The translations under genes were made by a program, and so were the position numbers. The notes below the pieces were generated by a model. It was not told the DNA's origin. It searched no databases and saw only the letters and a program-made list of their open reading frames with translations. From Prorocentrum cordatum (lineage: Eukaryota > Sar > Dinophyceae > Prorocentrales > Prorocentraceae), in assembly GCA_963575745.1 (NCBI GenBank), contig CAUYUJ010003614.1, forward strand, positions 290,501 to 354,500: DNA of 64,000 nt. The letters run 5' to 3'. Positions 32,705 to 44,069 of the stretch are shown here, piece after piece; position 1 is the stretch's first letter, and each line of letters starts with the position of its first letter.

Positions 32705-33655
32705 GGATCCCACCAGCCCTCTGGGCGTACAGTGGAGGCCAGTCCACAAGAGACCTTCCACAGGCAACCCAAGCCTCAGATGGTGTGGTAGCGTCTCGCT
32801 CTCCATCGCAAGACCATCGAAACAGAAGACACCCAGGGCATCCTGGAGGCAAGCAGGGTGTTTCTTGGCATGGGCCTCCACTGTAGGTGGTTTGGGGCGT
32901 ATCCTCTTCCAGCTTCCCCTCTTCCCCTTCGGGAAGGAGATTACCCCTCCCCCGTATTACCCCCCTCTCCTGGACTCGGACGGGGCGCCCCGCGAGGTGT
33001 CAGAGGGTCCTCTTGGGCCCCAGATGGCTCCAAGAGTGCCTCAGAGAGCCCAAGATGACCTCCAAGATGGCTCAAGAAAGCCTAAGCTGGCTCATTATGG
33101 TTTCCAAGATGCTCCAAGAGGCCCCAAGACCTCTCGAAAACGGCTCCAACTTGCCACGGAGCCTTCCACGGAGGCCCCCGAAGGGTCAAACCCCTACCAA
33201 ACCGTAAGGAAAATACATGAGTGTTGTCTTCTCGCCTTTTCTGCTCTCGATAGCCTTCCGAGGCCTCAGGATGGCTCCAAGAGGGCCCACGAGGGCCCAA
33301 GAGACGCCCAAGGCGGCCCCAAGAGTGCCCCGAGAGCGCTCCAAGAGGGGCCCAAGAGGCGATGGTGGGGGCTTCCGAGGGGGAAGGCTAAAGTAAGGAC
33401 CCCCTTCTTTGCTCGAGCTCTTCCAAGATGGCTCCAACAGGACTTCTCAGGCCCCCGAGACAGCTCCCAGAGGCTCCCGACAGGCTCCAAGAAGCCCACA
33501 AGCGGCCCCCCAAAGGCACCCAAGAGGCTCCCAGCGGCGTACAAGACGTCCCAAGAGGCTCACAATACCGCCAGGAGGCCCCCAAGACGCCCCAAGAGGC
33601 CTCCAAGCAAATTTCCAAGAAACATCCCAAGATATTATGAAATACATCCAAAAGG
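32705..33655 (+). repeat. CCAAGAGGCCCC satellite (family E), copy 2
   Basis: Begins with CACCAGCCCTCTGGGCGTA (also at the start of copy 1), then CTTCCCCTTCGGGAAGGAG, CCAAGATGGCTCAAG-type units, the spacer CTCGCCTTTTCTGCTCTCGA and GGGGCTTCCGAGGGGG. Confidence 0.75.
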
Positions 33656-33699
33656 CCTCTGGTATTCTGCTTGGCCTCCTCCTCTCCTCCCTCCTTCCC

Positions 33700-34080
33700 C
33701 TTCCGTGTCCTCCTCCTCCTCCTCCTCCTCAACTTCCTCCTCCTCCTCCTCCTCCTCCTGCTCCTCCTCTTCCTCCTCCTCCTCCTCCTGCTCCTCCTCC
33801 TCCTCCTCCTCCTCGTCCTCCTCCTCCTCACCCTCCCACCTCCTCCTCCCCTCACCTCCCTCCTCCCACTCCTCTCCCCCCTCCTAACTCCTCCTGTCCT
33901 CCTTTCTCGTTCTCGTCATCCCCTTCGTCCTCATCATCCTCCTCCTCGTCCTCACTCTCTTATCCCCCATCCTCCTTCACTTCCTCGTCCTGTTCCTCTT
34001 GCCTCCTCCGCCTCCACCGCCTCATCATCCTTCTCCTCCTTCTCCTCCTCCTCCCCCTCCTCCTCCTTTTCCTTCTCTTC
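33700..34080. repeat. (CCT)n-rich tract
   Basis: CCT/CTC triplets with short interruptions. Confidence 0.95.
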
Positions 34081-34234
34081 GGCCCCCGCGCGGGCCCGGG
34101 GACTGTCCCAACAGGCCCTCCAGGCAGGCCCCCCCCTCGCTCCGAGAGGTTCCTCGTTTCACCCTTGTTGCCCGCGCGCGCTGTCAGACTACATGTGTAT
34201 CTTCCTCTCTTCCCCCGATAGCTATCATGGGCAT

Positions 34235-34715
34235 CGGTTCTGGATGGGTTGGTGGGGGCACTTTTTATGTTTTGTTCGCGAGCGCGCAGGTGTGCCAGGC
34301 GCCGTCAAAGCGAAGCAGCAAGCCACGATCTAAATTAAGTCAGCGCGCAGGCGACCTACGCAAGCTGGTGGGGACACTTTTTGGTCTACGGGCTCGCGAA
34401 GCAGGTCGAAAGCCGTCCGAACACTAACCGAGCCGCGACTATGCAGCAAGAAAAAGGAGGCAGGCGAAGCGAGCGCGGGGGCAGCCACTCAGAAGAAGAG
34501 CCAGAAACGAAACTCCCAACTCGGTGGCGTGAGGATCCCGGTGGCGATCATCAAGTAGGCGCGGCCAAAATGGCGCGGCGGCGCGGCTGGTGGGGACACT
34601 TTTTTGGGGTCGGCGGCTCCCAGGCGACGGTCTAGGAGCGGAAGCGGCGTCCGGGATGCGGCACGGTGCGAATTTGCGAACACACTGGTGGGGACACGTG
34701 AAGCGTCAAGAATTT
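34235..34715. repeat. Interspersed GGTGGGGACACTTTTT motif, four copies
   Basis: CTGGTGGGGACACTTTTTGG-type words at about 34250, 34369, 34589 and 34686. The last extends to GAAGCGTCAAGAATTTC, also present at 17262-17308. Spacing is irregular and the intervening sequence is unrelated. Confidence 0.6.
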
Positions 34716-35034
34716 CGCATCGTCCCCGCTATCCTCCCCAAATGGGCCGGACAGGCTGAGGGAGGGAAACGTTGACGTGGAATCTGCGGCACGTCGCCGA
34801 TGCATCGGAACTGGACCCTCGATAGGGGATCCACGCGTTCCCGGGCAAACGCTGAAAAAGAAAACGATGGAGCTCTCCTGGTCAAGGCTCGGCAACTCAG
34901 AGGTCACACGGCCCAGACGTCGAAAGCGAGGCGAAAGCCGAGGCCCCTCTGGAACCCAAACCTGGCCCTTACTGCAGCGTCTTCACCGTACGCCTCCCCA
35001 TGTTGGCCAGTCCCCCCCCGTCCCACAAGTAGCG

Positions 35035-35430
35035 AACGTATCCATTTCCACGCTCTCGCGGTCGGAATTCCGAGGCGCGATCCCGCGGATGCGCGATCGC
35101 ACGGATACGCTCCGCGCAGGAGGTCACCCGCGAAAACATGCTTCCTCCTTGGATGCAGCGGCTTGTTGCAAAATTATCGCGAAAAGACGCCCGATATCCG
35201 CGGGGTCGCGGCCCAGGGGCCCGCCCCACGGTCGGGAACTTTTGCTTGGCACGTGCTGTGCCGTGCAAGCGGGCAGCGTGCACGCCGCACTCCGCGGGGC
35301 GGTGGGGCGGGAGGCTCGGAACGGGTCGGGGCGTCGGAGCCTGGGGACCGAGAAGCGGATCGCGTGTCGCGCGCCGAAGCGTGGTGGGCCCGAACCGGCG
35401 GAGCGACACACTCGGGGATGGGCAGGCCTC
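35035..35430. repeat. Repeats K copy 2 and R copy 2
   Basis: K: CGCGATCCCGCGGATGCGCG, ATCGCACGGATACGCTCCGC at 35078-35125 and GGGGTCGCGGCCCAGGGGCC at 35200-35220. R: GGGGCGGGAGGCTCGGAA, GCGGATCGCGTGTCGCGCGC and GAACCGGCGGAGCGACAC at 35300-35415. Confidence 0.55.
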
Positions 35431-35624
35431 CCTTTGGGAAAACGTGGTTTAGTGAAAACGACCTCGGGCCCAAACCTGGCGGGCGCAAGCCTGGAAAATA
35501 ACGGCCGCGACGCCCTCTCGTGAACCGGAAACGGACAATTCACTAATCGACGTGTCAGGGTAGGAGATCTGTCCACCCCCGACACACCAGAAAGACATCC
35601 CGACCGCATGCTTGCCAGCGGGGC

Positions 35625-36090
35625 GCCGAAAACCAAAGAGACGCCGAAGACCAAGAGAGCGCCGAAAACCAGAGCAGCGCAGGAAACCAAGAGGGCACCG
35701 AAAAAAACAAAGAGCGCCGAAACACCAAAAGGCGCCGAAAACCAAAGACTCGTCGAACTTGAAAAGGACGCAGAAAACCAAATGGGCACCGAAAACCAAA
35801 GGAGCGCCGACAACCAAAGAGGCGCCGAACACTGAGGATGCGCCGAACACCGAGGGTGCGCAGGAGACCAAAACGTGCAAAACTCAAAGGAGCGCCGAAG
35901 ACCACAGGAGCGCCGAAAACGAAAGGAGCGCCGAAAACCAACGAGGCGCCGAAAACCAAAGGGGCGCCAAAGGCCAAAGGGGCGCCGAAAACCAAAGAGG
36001 CGCCGAACATCAAACAGACGCCGAACACCACAAGCACGCCAAAAACCAACGCGGCGCCGAAAACCAAAGGAGAAAATCAGCTCCGAAAAC
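35625..36090. repeat. 18-bp minisatellite (GCGCCGAAAACCAAAGAG)
   Basis: About 25 degenerate units. In one plus frame each unit reads roughly Ala-Pro-Lys-Thr-Lys-Gly; one minus frame reads Val-Phe-Gly-Ala-Pro-Leu. The period is a multiple of 3, so both strands are open. No flanking gene was identified, so I list it as a repeat. Confidence 0.8.
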
Positions 36091-36904
36091 CCCTCTCAGC
36101 CAGGGACCTCCAGCTGGAGAAGCGAACATAAGGAGAAGAGGGAGGTAGCTTCGGAAACCACCCCTCCTTTGGAAAGAAGAGCCCAGGCTTACCCCGGGCC
36201 CTTCTTTCCAAGCCCCCCTTCTTTAGCCAGGGACCACCCAGCTACAAAATCCAAACGAAAGGAGGGGTATAACTTCGGAAGCCCTGGGATGACCTTGGGC
36301 TGACCTTGGGCTCAAAAGCCCGGGCTGACCTTGGGCTCAAAAGAAGGGAGGGGGTAGCTTGGAAGGCCCCCCCCCGAAATGTCCACGGAAGGAAGGGAGG
36401 GGTGGTAGCTTCGAAAGGCCCCCCCTTTTCCAAGAAAGGGAGGGGGGGGCAGCCCCCTTCCCCCCGCGCCCTTGAGTTCTTTCCTTGTGCCCAATTGGGC
36501 TCCGATGTGCCCCCAGGCTGTCCCGACCGCGTCCTGGACGCAGGCCGCCGCTGCCAGACTCGTCCGACTCGTCCGACCCGAGCGTCGGACTCGATGCCAA
36601 CGGGAAAACCAAGAGGCACCGATACCGCTGCTCCCCCGACCTCTCCCGGGGGTGCGTTCTGACAAGAAGTACGAGCGCCTCCCAGGGGGCCGAACAAGTG
36701 GGAAACGACGCACGGCTAGCGATATGGGTACTTTTTCCTCTTCTGAATCGAGCAGGGGATCGGCTATCGGCTACAACATTGATTTACCCCAACAGTGATC
36801 CGTTCGTCGAATCTACGAAGCGTGCGTCGATTGGTGGTCGAATCCCCGGAAACTGCGACGTACTCGCCGCCGGTGCGACGAGCGAACAATTCTGGGGTGC
36901 GTCG

Positions 36905-37095
36905 ACTCTGTAGCCGCTGCCCCACTCGGCCGACGGCGACCGAGCGGCCCGCAGCGGCGCGCAGCCCACGAAGAGCGTGCGGAGCCACGGCAGGCAGCCG
37001 CCGCAGAGCCGCTCCAGCTCGGCCCCGAGGTGCGCGGCCAGGCGCGGCAGCCGCGAGCGCGCCAGCCTCTCTCGCCGCGGCGGGGCGGGCTGCGC
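36905..37095 (-). CDS. Probable host exon, unrecognised protein
   Basis: The minus frame reading ERLARSRLPRLAAHLGAELE then RLCGGCLPWLRTLFVGCAPL and ending near AEWGSGYR has almost only G or C at third positions and alternates charged and hydrophobic residues as in a helical protein. A CCGCGGCGAG|AGAGGC or CAGTGAG|CGC acceptor and an AGCG|GCTAC (GC) donor are possible. The plus frames over the same bases are Ala/Arg/Pro-rich and less protein-like. No domain recognised. Confidence 0.4.
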
Positions 37096-38045
37096 TCACT
37101 GACGGGTCGAGCCTGGGCCCGAAGAGCATCTCTCAAGAACGTGCGGCACTCCGTCGGCCAAATCGGACAGAACAGCCAAGGGTACCCTCCCCGGGATGCA
37201 CAGGAACAATCAACAGACACGACGAGCACCAAGGTGCCCTCCCCGAACCGACCTCGATCTTATGCCTCGGTCCGGCTGCACGTTCGAGCGGCGTCGGCGC
37301 GCGCAAAGGTTTCTGACGCCGCGCCGACCGTTCAACGTGGAATCGATCGGTGCCCCGATCGTTCAAAGTTGAATTCCGTCGGGAACAGTTGCGTCACCGT
37401 GTCAATTCGCCGCGTCGCAGACTTCAACCTTGAACGCCTTCGCCGGCTTCGTGGGCGCGCCAACGCCGCATGGGCCTACCGTGCCCACCGAATAAGCCCA
37501 GCGGCAGACAGCAGCAGAAAGTGGCACTGGGGGCGGGAAGGGGGGAGAATTAAGACGACGCCAGGACGAGGATAGAGTCGGGCGTGGGCAGACCGAGGGT
37601 CTCTGAGATCCGGCGGCTCTGTAGGACGTCTCGGGCGCCGCGGCCTTCTCGGAGCCTTCCGGAACGCTCGGAACGCGTCCTGGAACGCTCCGGAACGGAT
37701 TAGTCCTCTCGTCCCGGCCCCGTCTCGAGGGGAGGGGGAGGAGAAGGGGGGGGGGCGGGCGAGACACGCGGCCTGCGCACGGGCCGCCCAGATTCCGCAT
37801 GCTGGTCCAGCGGCCCTGGGTGCTGCACCAGGCGCGCGCGCGCGCAGCGCCGCGCGCCAGCTGCGCAGGCAGGATTTAACAGTTTATGTCCATATCCGGT
37901 GCGTCTTGGACTCTCTTGGAAGGGGCGCCACAAGGCCGAGAGGCGCTCTGGACATGGATGAGAACCGAGCCTCCGAGTCGAAGGGGCAACCTGGTCCGTA
38001 TCACATCCGGGGCGGGGGGAGGGGCCCCGAAACTCCACACCTGCA

Positions 38046-38470
38046 GTGGAGATGGACAGAAGCGCTGCCCGCAAGCCGCTCTCGCGCCCGCCAGCCCCAA
38101 ACAGCACGGCTGCCGCTCGTGGCGGCAGCGCCGCGGGCTGGCTGCACGCCGGCGCGGCCCTCGGCCGGCAGGGAGCGGCGCCCCCAGGGTGCCGGGCACG
38201 CCTCTCCCGGAGGCTTCTGCTCGTTGGCCCCGAGGTTGCCGCGCCTCGGGAGGCTCTCCGGGGCTAACCGCGCCGGACGGCTGCCCGAGGCCTTCTGGAG
38301 CGGTGGCCCGATGGCCGCCAGGCCCGAGCAGGAGATGACCTTCGGCCTGCGGCTCGTCGATCGCCGCACCCGGTGCGGCAGGTGGCGGCCCGCACCCGGG
38401 CCGGGCCCCCCGCGCGCCCCCCCATGGAGGTCCGCGGGAGAGGCGCTGGCACCGGGCGTTTGGCCCTGAT
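38046..38470. CDS. Coding-like region, strand uncertain
   Basis: Third-position GC is very high in a plus frame (RLPEAFWSGGPMAARPEQEM, then TFGLRLVDRRTRCGRW). It is equally high in the minus frame that shares its third positions (KVISCSGLAAIGPPLQKASG). Both read plausibly. A CACCTGCAG| acceptor-like site at about 38045 would fit the plus strand; the other exons nearby are minus. I recognise neither product. Confidence 0.25.
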
Positions 38471-39099
38471 TCGGACCCGGCGCAGGGTCGGGCATGAGGG
38501 GCAGGCAGCCGCACAGCGACAGAGAACCTCATCGGTCGGTGATCCACCCACGGCTGTCCTCCTAGACTGTCCCGCCGCCCCGCGGAGGACGGGGAACTGC
38601 TGTGGTTTGCGACGTTGGGGGGCTCCCGCGAGGGGAGGAGGCCTCTTGATGGCATCTTGGGACCTCCAGGCGGCGCCTCGGAAAGCCCCTGGAGGCATTA
38701 CGAAGGCATTGTGGGGCTCTGTTGGGGGCATCTTGGGCCATCCCGGGGGCCACACGTGGAAGCATCTGGGTGCCTTCACGATTGGGTGTGTTAGAGACCT
38801 CTGCGGGTCGGGGAGCGGATTTTACGAGGACTGGAGCTCGCCGTATTTTTTACTGGGCTGATTCGATTTCCCGGAGTCGGTATCAGAAGGTGCGATGGTG
38901 AGTGAGCCTCACATCATCTCGCGCTGGGGATCAGATACTTCCTGGGCGCGAGCCTCAAACTTGAACCACCCCTTGACTCATGTGAGAAGGTGTTTGGACC
39001 CCGGCTTGTGGCAGAGAAGTGGAGTCGCATTATACCTGGACCTCTCCTTTTTTAGCACGCTTTCGGCCACGATGCTGCGGGGTCGAAAGCCGAGCGCAC

Positions 39100-39520
39100 A
39101 CACTTTCAGCTCAAATACGGGAAGAGAACGAAAGGCGACACGTCAAGGAAGGACGAGGAAGATGGGGGAGGAAAAGAGAAGATGGTTGGGAGAGAACATG
39201 GATAATGGCGACTGGTACAAGGACAAGGATGCGGAGAGGGAGGATAATACATAGAAGAAGGAAAAGGAGGAGGCAGACGAGGACAAGGAGTCGGAGAAGG
39301 AGGGGGTGCAAAAGGAAACTGTGGTGGGTGGGGAGGGGGGGAACGAGTTGGGAGTAGGAAGACAATAGAGGAGTGGAGAACGATCAGGAACATGAGTAGG
39401 GGAGAGTGAGAGGGCAAGCGCGGGGTGCAGTCGGAAGAGAGCGAAGGCAGAACGAGGATAGAGGAAGGAGGTGGCAGTGAAAAGGGGAGGGACATGAAGG
39501 AGGAGGGAGGGGGGGGTCGG
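39100..39520. repeat. Purine-rich region
   Basis: G/A-rich plus strand with GGA, GAGAA and GGGGG runs; no gene seen. Confidence 0.7.
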
Positions 39521-39971
39521 AGGGGGGCCAGTCGAGACAACAACTGCGTCCTGTTTGCGCCGCATCGATGTTTCCCGTCGATGCGGCTGGATCCGCCTCG
39601 ACAAACGGGTCAGGAGAGTCAGGATGGGCCCGACGACGAAGACCACGACGACGACGACGCGTGGACGACGCGGTCGAGAAACCTCCCGTCGTCGTCGCGG
39701 TCGTCGTGCCCACCTCGGCTGTCTCGATGCCTCCCCCCAAATCCCGCCCCCCCGGTTGAGCAGGGACCGACCGTCCCAGCATTCCTATAGGCCGACGCCA
39801 ACAATGTTTTAAGAACGGAAGCCGTGCTCTTAGAACATAAGCCCGATGAGTTAAAACAAGACAGTCCCAGCCAGAAGTGTTCTGAGAACCTGTCGCTGAA
39901 GCCACCTAAGGTTCTTAGAACACTCTTTGGTAGGTCTAGAGGCGAGCCGGGACGCTTCGCCACTGCTTGAC

Positions 39972-40146
39972 CCTGGCCCGCCCCGCGCCGGCCTCGCGAG
40001 CGCGGCCACCGCCGGCGGCCCCGCGCGCGGGCCGACGGTGCCGTCCCAGGGCCGCGCGTCGCAGAGGTCCGTCACCGCCAGCAGCAGCCGGAGGGCCTCG
40101 GCCTCCACCTGAGCGCCGAGGCGGGGAGGGGTCCTGCAGTCGAGGT
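39972..40146 (-). CDS. Probable host exon, unrecognised protein
   Basis: Preceded on the minus strand by a long (TCC)n pyrimidine tract and a CTCTGCTCAG| acceptor; the donor is CCAGG|GTCAAG. The frame (DLDCRTPPRLGAQVEAEALR, then LLLAVTDLCDARPWDGTVG) is almost entirely G/C at third positions. The residue mix is protein-like, whereas the plus frame is Ser/Arg/Ala-rich. Family unknown. The polypyrimidine tract directly before the acceptor is itself the shared (GGA)n module. Confidence 0.45.
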
Positions 40147-40164
40147 CTGAGCAGAGACGGCGCG

Positions 40165-40440
40165 CCCTCCGAGGAGGAGGAGGAGGAGGAGCAGGAGGAG
40201 GGAGGAGGGAGGAGCAGGAGAGGGAGGAGGGAGGAGGGAGGGAGGAGGGAGGGGGGAGGGAGGAGGAGGGAGGAGGGAGGAGAGAGAGGAGGGAGGAGGA
40301 GGGGGGAGGAGGAGGAGGGGAGGAGGGAGGAGGAGGAGGAGGAGGGAGGAGGAGGAGGAGGAGGAGGAGGAGGAGGAGGAGGAGGAGGAGGAGGAGGAGG
40401 AGGAGGACGGGTCGCCTGAGCCCTTCGGAGAAACCCTCCA
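40165..40440. repeat. (GGA)n tract with conserved right flank, copy 2
   Basis: GGA/GAGG triplets to 40408, then GGGTCGCCTGAGCCCTTCGG and AGAAACCCTCCA as at 8464-8500. Confidence 0.8.
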
Positions 40441-40570
40441 CGGGTGCCCCGCCTCTTCTCCGGCGCGCCGCCGAGCCCCCCGCGGGCCGCCCCCGTCCCG
40501 ACGGCCGCGCGCCGCCGACCCCGGGGGCCACACGCGTCCTCCGAGGGCCACCATGAGCGACGATCAGAAA

Positions 40571-40735
40571 CGGGTCTTGCGCGGGACGACGCGTTGACCT
40601 CGCGCCGCGGCTTCCACGGGCCGCTGGCGCGGCACGCTACATTGGAGACGCAGGCGCTTACGCGCGACCGTACGCGGGCAGCTTACCCGCCAGCGTCGGC
40701 GAAGACGACCCCGTTCGTTTGCGTCGCTCACATGG
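40571..40735. repeat. Dispersed repeat D, copy 2 (uninterrupted)
   Basis: GGGTCTTGCGCGGGACG, GCGCGGCACGCTACATTGGA, GACGCAGGCGCTTACGCGCG, CAGCGTCGGCGAAGACGA. Serves as the empty site for MITE-C at 17582. Confidence 0.8.
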
Positions 40736-41050
40736 CCTCTGACCCAGGGTGCCCTTGCCCGGAGAATGCAGCCGACATGGAACGGCATGCACAGGGGCAC
40801 AAGGGCACCCTTGATTTGGACGGCAACGATCTCCACCTGAGCGGCGAGGAGAATGAGCATGATTTCACCGACCCCTATCCCCACGGGCGTGGCCTGGGCC
40901 CCACTGGCCGATGTAACCCCCCAGATAGGGGCATCGGTTGTTCCCTTCGAGTCTCGGGGGCCTATCCCAAACTGGGGTGGCGGGATGGTGGGGATCGGGA
41001 TCGGGGCGGGATAGGGATTGGTGATCGGTGAAACGATACTGACAGAACGG

Positions 41051-41215
41051 GGTCTTACGCACGACATCATGGCGACCTTACGCCACGGCTTGCGCGGGCC
41101 GCCAGCGCGGCACGCTGCAACGGAGATGAGGGCGCGCACGTACACGCAACCTTGCGCGGGAAGCATACGCGCGGATGTCGGCGCCGTCGGACCTGTTTGT
41201 CGGCGTCGCTCACCT
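41051..41215. repeat. Dispersed repeat D, copy 3
   Basis: GGGTCTTACGCACGACATC, TTGCGCGGGCCGCCAGCGCG, CGCAACCTTGCGCGGGAAGC, GTCGGCGTCGCTCACC; 480 bp from copy 2 in the same orientation. Confidence 0.75.
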
Positions 41216-41399
41216 GTCGGGGAGGGAGCGGCCCTCGGGTCGAGAACTTCTAGAGGGTCGTACCAATTCCATCGCTCTTCTTGCCGCCCCTGCTCCTTTG
41301 GCATTCGTATTTCCTGGACACACTCGCGTCGGCGGCCACCCTTGGTCACGTCTTGTTGTGCCCAACGACTTCTGCCGAACGGAACCTCTAGTCTGCAGG

Positions 41400-41960
41400 C
41401 GGCCTGAGAAGCCGTGCGGGCGCAGAAGCTCGACTGCGACTTCGGGACAGTTGGCTGCGATCGTGTGGCAGAACGAGCTCCCACTGCGACGCAAGAAAGC
41501 ATATCGTGACGGCAAATGGTTGTCGACGGTTTTGGCCCTCGGAGGCCGATTAGCGGCCCCAGGACCGCCGAAGACGACTTGGAGAGAAAAAGGCGACCCC
41601 GAAAAAAATGTCGAGATCCCATGTACAAAGCGAGAAGGGGGACGGGGAAGAATGCCAAGGGCGAGGGATCTAGATTGAAGGCTCGAGGATCTCGGGTTCT
41701 GATCGTGGGAGCCTCGATGAGCCCGAGGGGATCTGCGGGGAGGGGGGGGGGCTTGTCGGCCGTGGCAGCATGCGGCGCGGAATCTATGCGGAGGATCCGC
41801 AGGAGGTGGAATGGCCAGATGAGGTCGCGCGTTGTAATCCTCGAACGGATTGGTTTGACCAGGCGGAGCCCGGACCGAGTCGTGCCTCGGGCCACGTCGA
41901 TGCACGGAGGGCTCCCGTGAGGCAGGCTACCTCGAGCCACCTTGGCGAAGGAAAGGAATG
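41400..41960 (+). CDS. Unrecognised coding-like stretch
   Basis: Two plus frames have protein-like composition: SGQLAAIVWQNELPLRRKKA to about 41678, then EDPQEVEWPDEVARCNPRTD and WFDQAEPGPS to 41961. GC3 is only moderate, closer to the LINE than to the GC3-rich exons, which may mean a transposon origin. No motif or splice site was identified. Confidence 0.2.
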
Positions 41961-42169
41961 AGAGGGGGAGTCGGTGAGTGGGTGAGGCGCTCCCCAAACC
42001 AGATCCATGAACTGCCTAATGAGACTAATGAGATCGAAAGTCCAGCGTACGGAAACCTTCTCCTCGCCACCACGGTACGACAGGAGGCGGACGTAGAAGG
42101 AGCGGAGGAGCTGGCAATCACTGGAGCCCTCCGGGTTGAAGGAGGAGGAGGAGGAGGAGAAAAACTGGC

Positions 42170-42294
42170 CACGAACACGAGGAGGCGTACGGAGTCTCCA
42201 CCGGTACTGCCCCCCCGCACCTCGGCATCTTCGCTGTCATCCGCGCGCTCTTCCTCCGCGAGCGACAGCGCGAAGGCCGCAATCGCGTCGAGGC
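42170..42294 (-). CDS. Probable host exon, unrecognised protein
   Basis: A CCGGAG|GCCTCG acceptor and a TTCGTG|GCCAGT (GC) donor bracket a 125-bp minus frame that reads GLDAIAAFALSLAEEERADD followed by SEDAEVRGGSTGGDSVRLL. The acidic-hydrophobic pattern is convincing; the competing frames are Arg- or Pro-runs. No domain recognised. Confidence 0.4.
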
Positions 42295-42659
42295 CTCCGG
42301 CGGCGCCTCCTCCACCTCCTCGGGCTGGTCAGCCACTGGTCCTCCTGCGCCTCTTCCTCGTCCTTCTGCTCCCTGTCCTCTTGCCCCTCCTGCTCCCCGT
42401 CTCCGCCTCACCATCCTCCCGGCCCTCTTCCTGCTCGACATCACCGTCGCCTCGCGATCCTTCCGAGCTGCTCCTCGTCCTCCTCCACTCGCTTCTCCTT
42501 GGAGGAGGAGGCTCCCGGAGGAGGCAGGCTCAAGGAAGCGTGGGAGACCACCGGCGGCGACGCTGGCGGCGGCGCAGGCTGCGGGTGACCGTGCCACTCG
42601 ACAGGCAAGACGCGGCGGAGGCGGGCTGTGGCGGGCGGAGGCGGCTCGGCCCGATCCTC

Positions 42660-42770
42660 AGTAGAGTAGACTAGGCTAGGGCAGAAAAGATAGGATGGGG
42701 TCGAATGGAGCAGAGCAGGCTAAGGTAGATGGCAGACTAGAGTCGGGTAGAATAGAGTATATTATAATGA
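42660..42770. repeat. Degenerate TAGAG/TAGAC repeat
   Basis: GTAGAGTAGACTAGGCTAGG, AGACTAGAGTCGGGTAGAAT and AGAGTA words; also CCAGTCCAGTAT/CTCCAGTCCAAT at 42790-42812. Confidence 0.6.
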
Positions 42771-43224
42771 CATTTAGTCCACCACAACCCAGTCCAGTAT
42801 ACTCCAGTCCAATCTCCTTCAGGCCACTGGATTCCACTTAATTTCGCATTTCGGCCTTCTGATCTATTTGAGGTCTGCGCTGGCTGATGTTTACCTTTCC
42901 CCCGTCCCGCCCGCAAGCCGAAAGGACCATTCAAGGTGCATGGCGCAAAGTGCCAATGTCGTCTTGCACATGCATACATCCTCTGGTCGATAGTGCTTCC
43001 TCCTCGTGCATGAAAAACCATCGGTCCCACTGGATCACTTCGCGTGTGGAAAAGGCTCGTGGGCCCCATTGATTTGTTGAATAGATCCACTGTTTTGGCG
43101 TGACATGCTCGTGGATCCCATTCGTTCGCTGAAGCAAGAATTGCTACATCCGTATACGCACATACATGCGATTGAACATGAGAGTTGATAAGTTCATACG
43201 CCACCGTGCCGCTGGGGACGGAGT

Positions 43225-43320
43225 GGAGGAGGAGTGGAGGAGGAGGGAGGGAGGGAGGAGGAGGAGGAGGAGGAGGAGGAGGAGGAGAAGGAGGAGGAGA
43301 AGGAGGAGGAGGCGTGTCCT
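43225..43320. repeat. (GGA)n tract
   Basis: GGA/GAG triplets between unique sequence. The 450 bp before it (42775-43220) hold no recognised gene. Confidence 0.9.
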
Positions 43321-43419
43321 CAGGTCCTTTGCCTAATTCTCCCAGCCTCACTCCTCACTCCTGAGGACTCTTGAAGGGACCTGGACCCCTCGCTCTCAAG
43401 TCTCCCGGAGCTTGGCGCG

Positions 43420-43830
43420 TGCCCGCTGGGGCATCCCGCGTGCCCCTTGGGCTCTGGGAGATGGCCTCGCATGCCCTGCTCTGGCCCAAGAGGGCCCCAG
43501 GGCGGGCCTGGAGGGCCCCAAGAAGCTAACGATGCCTCCAAGAGGCCTCCGTAGAGGGCCCCAAGAAGCCAAACTCATTGATTTCCCTACGGTTTTTGTA
43601 TGATTGGGGCGTTCCCGCCTTGTCGGCTTCCCGACGCTCCCAAACGGCCCTAGAGGCCCCCACGACCGCGCAAAGACTGCCCAAGAGGCCCCCAAGAGGG
43701 CCCCAAGACTGTCTTAGAGGGCTCAATACAACCCAGGAGGCGCCCAAAACTGCCCAATAGGGCCCTCCAGAAAGGGCCCCAAAGAGGGAACACGAACCGA
43801 AAATCCAAGTCTTCTGGCCCCCCCCCCCAA
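43420..43830 (+). repeat. CCAAGAGGCCCC satellite (family E), copy 3
   Basis: CCAAGAGGGCCCC units with spacer AACTCATTGATTTCCCTACG and CGGCTTCCCGACGCTCCC. Confidence 0.7.
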
Positions 43831-43936
43831 ACCCCCAACGGATGACCAAACTGCCATCTCAAATTGGAGGACCAGACGTGCAATCTTCTGCTATTGTGGT
43901 TAGTTGTTTTTTTTTTGTTGTTTTTGATTCGTGTTT

Positions 43937-44050
43937 GTTGATACCCCTCTCCGGTAACCATTTTTCAATGAAGGTGTTGATCCCCGGACTCACACCCTGC
44001 CTTTTAGAAGGGAAAGTAAGGTGTCACCAAACTGTGCCCCTGGCCCCCAC
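43937..44050 (-). repeat. Repeat G copy 1, SINE-like, inverted
   Basis: On the minus strand: CAGGGTGTGAGTCCGGGGAT, CATTGAAAAATGGTTACCGG. Corresponds to copies at 48405 and 51520. The GGTGTGAGTCC word resembles a tRNA-type B box. Confidence 0.5.
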
Positions 44051-44069
44051 TCTCCAACAACAACAGCAA

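Noticed and set aside
30497-32881. A 794-codon minus-strand open frame, the longest in the window
   Set aside because: It crosses (TCC)n, (GA)n and other low-complexity tracts and consists largely of Pro, Ser, Leu, Glu and Gly runs. Other frames are open too. Only a small part (30906-31300) is kept as a doubtful candidate.
33671-34333. Leu-rich frames over (CTC)n tracts as possible membrane proteins
   Set aside because: Poly-Leu, poly-Ser and poly-Pro come directly from the triplet repeat in three frames; the same happens at 8.4, 17.0, 27.8, 30.8, 40.3 and 54.1 kb.
36795-37316. Plus-strand Arg/Ala-rich frame at 36.8-37.3 kb
   Set aside because: The minus frame over the same bases has uniform G/C third positions and a better residue mix, so the exon was assigned to minus.
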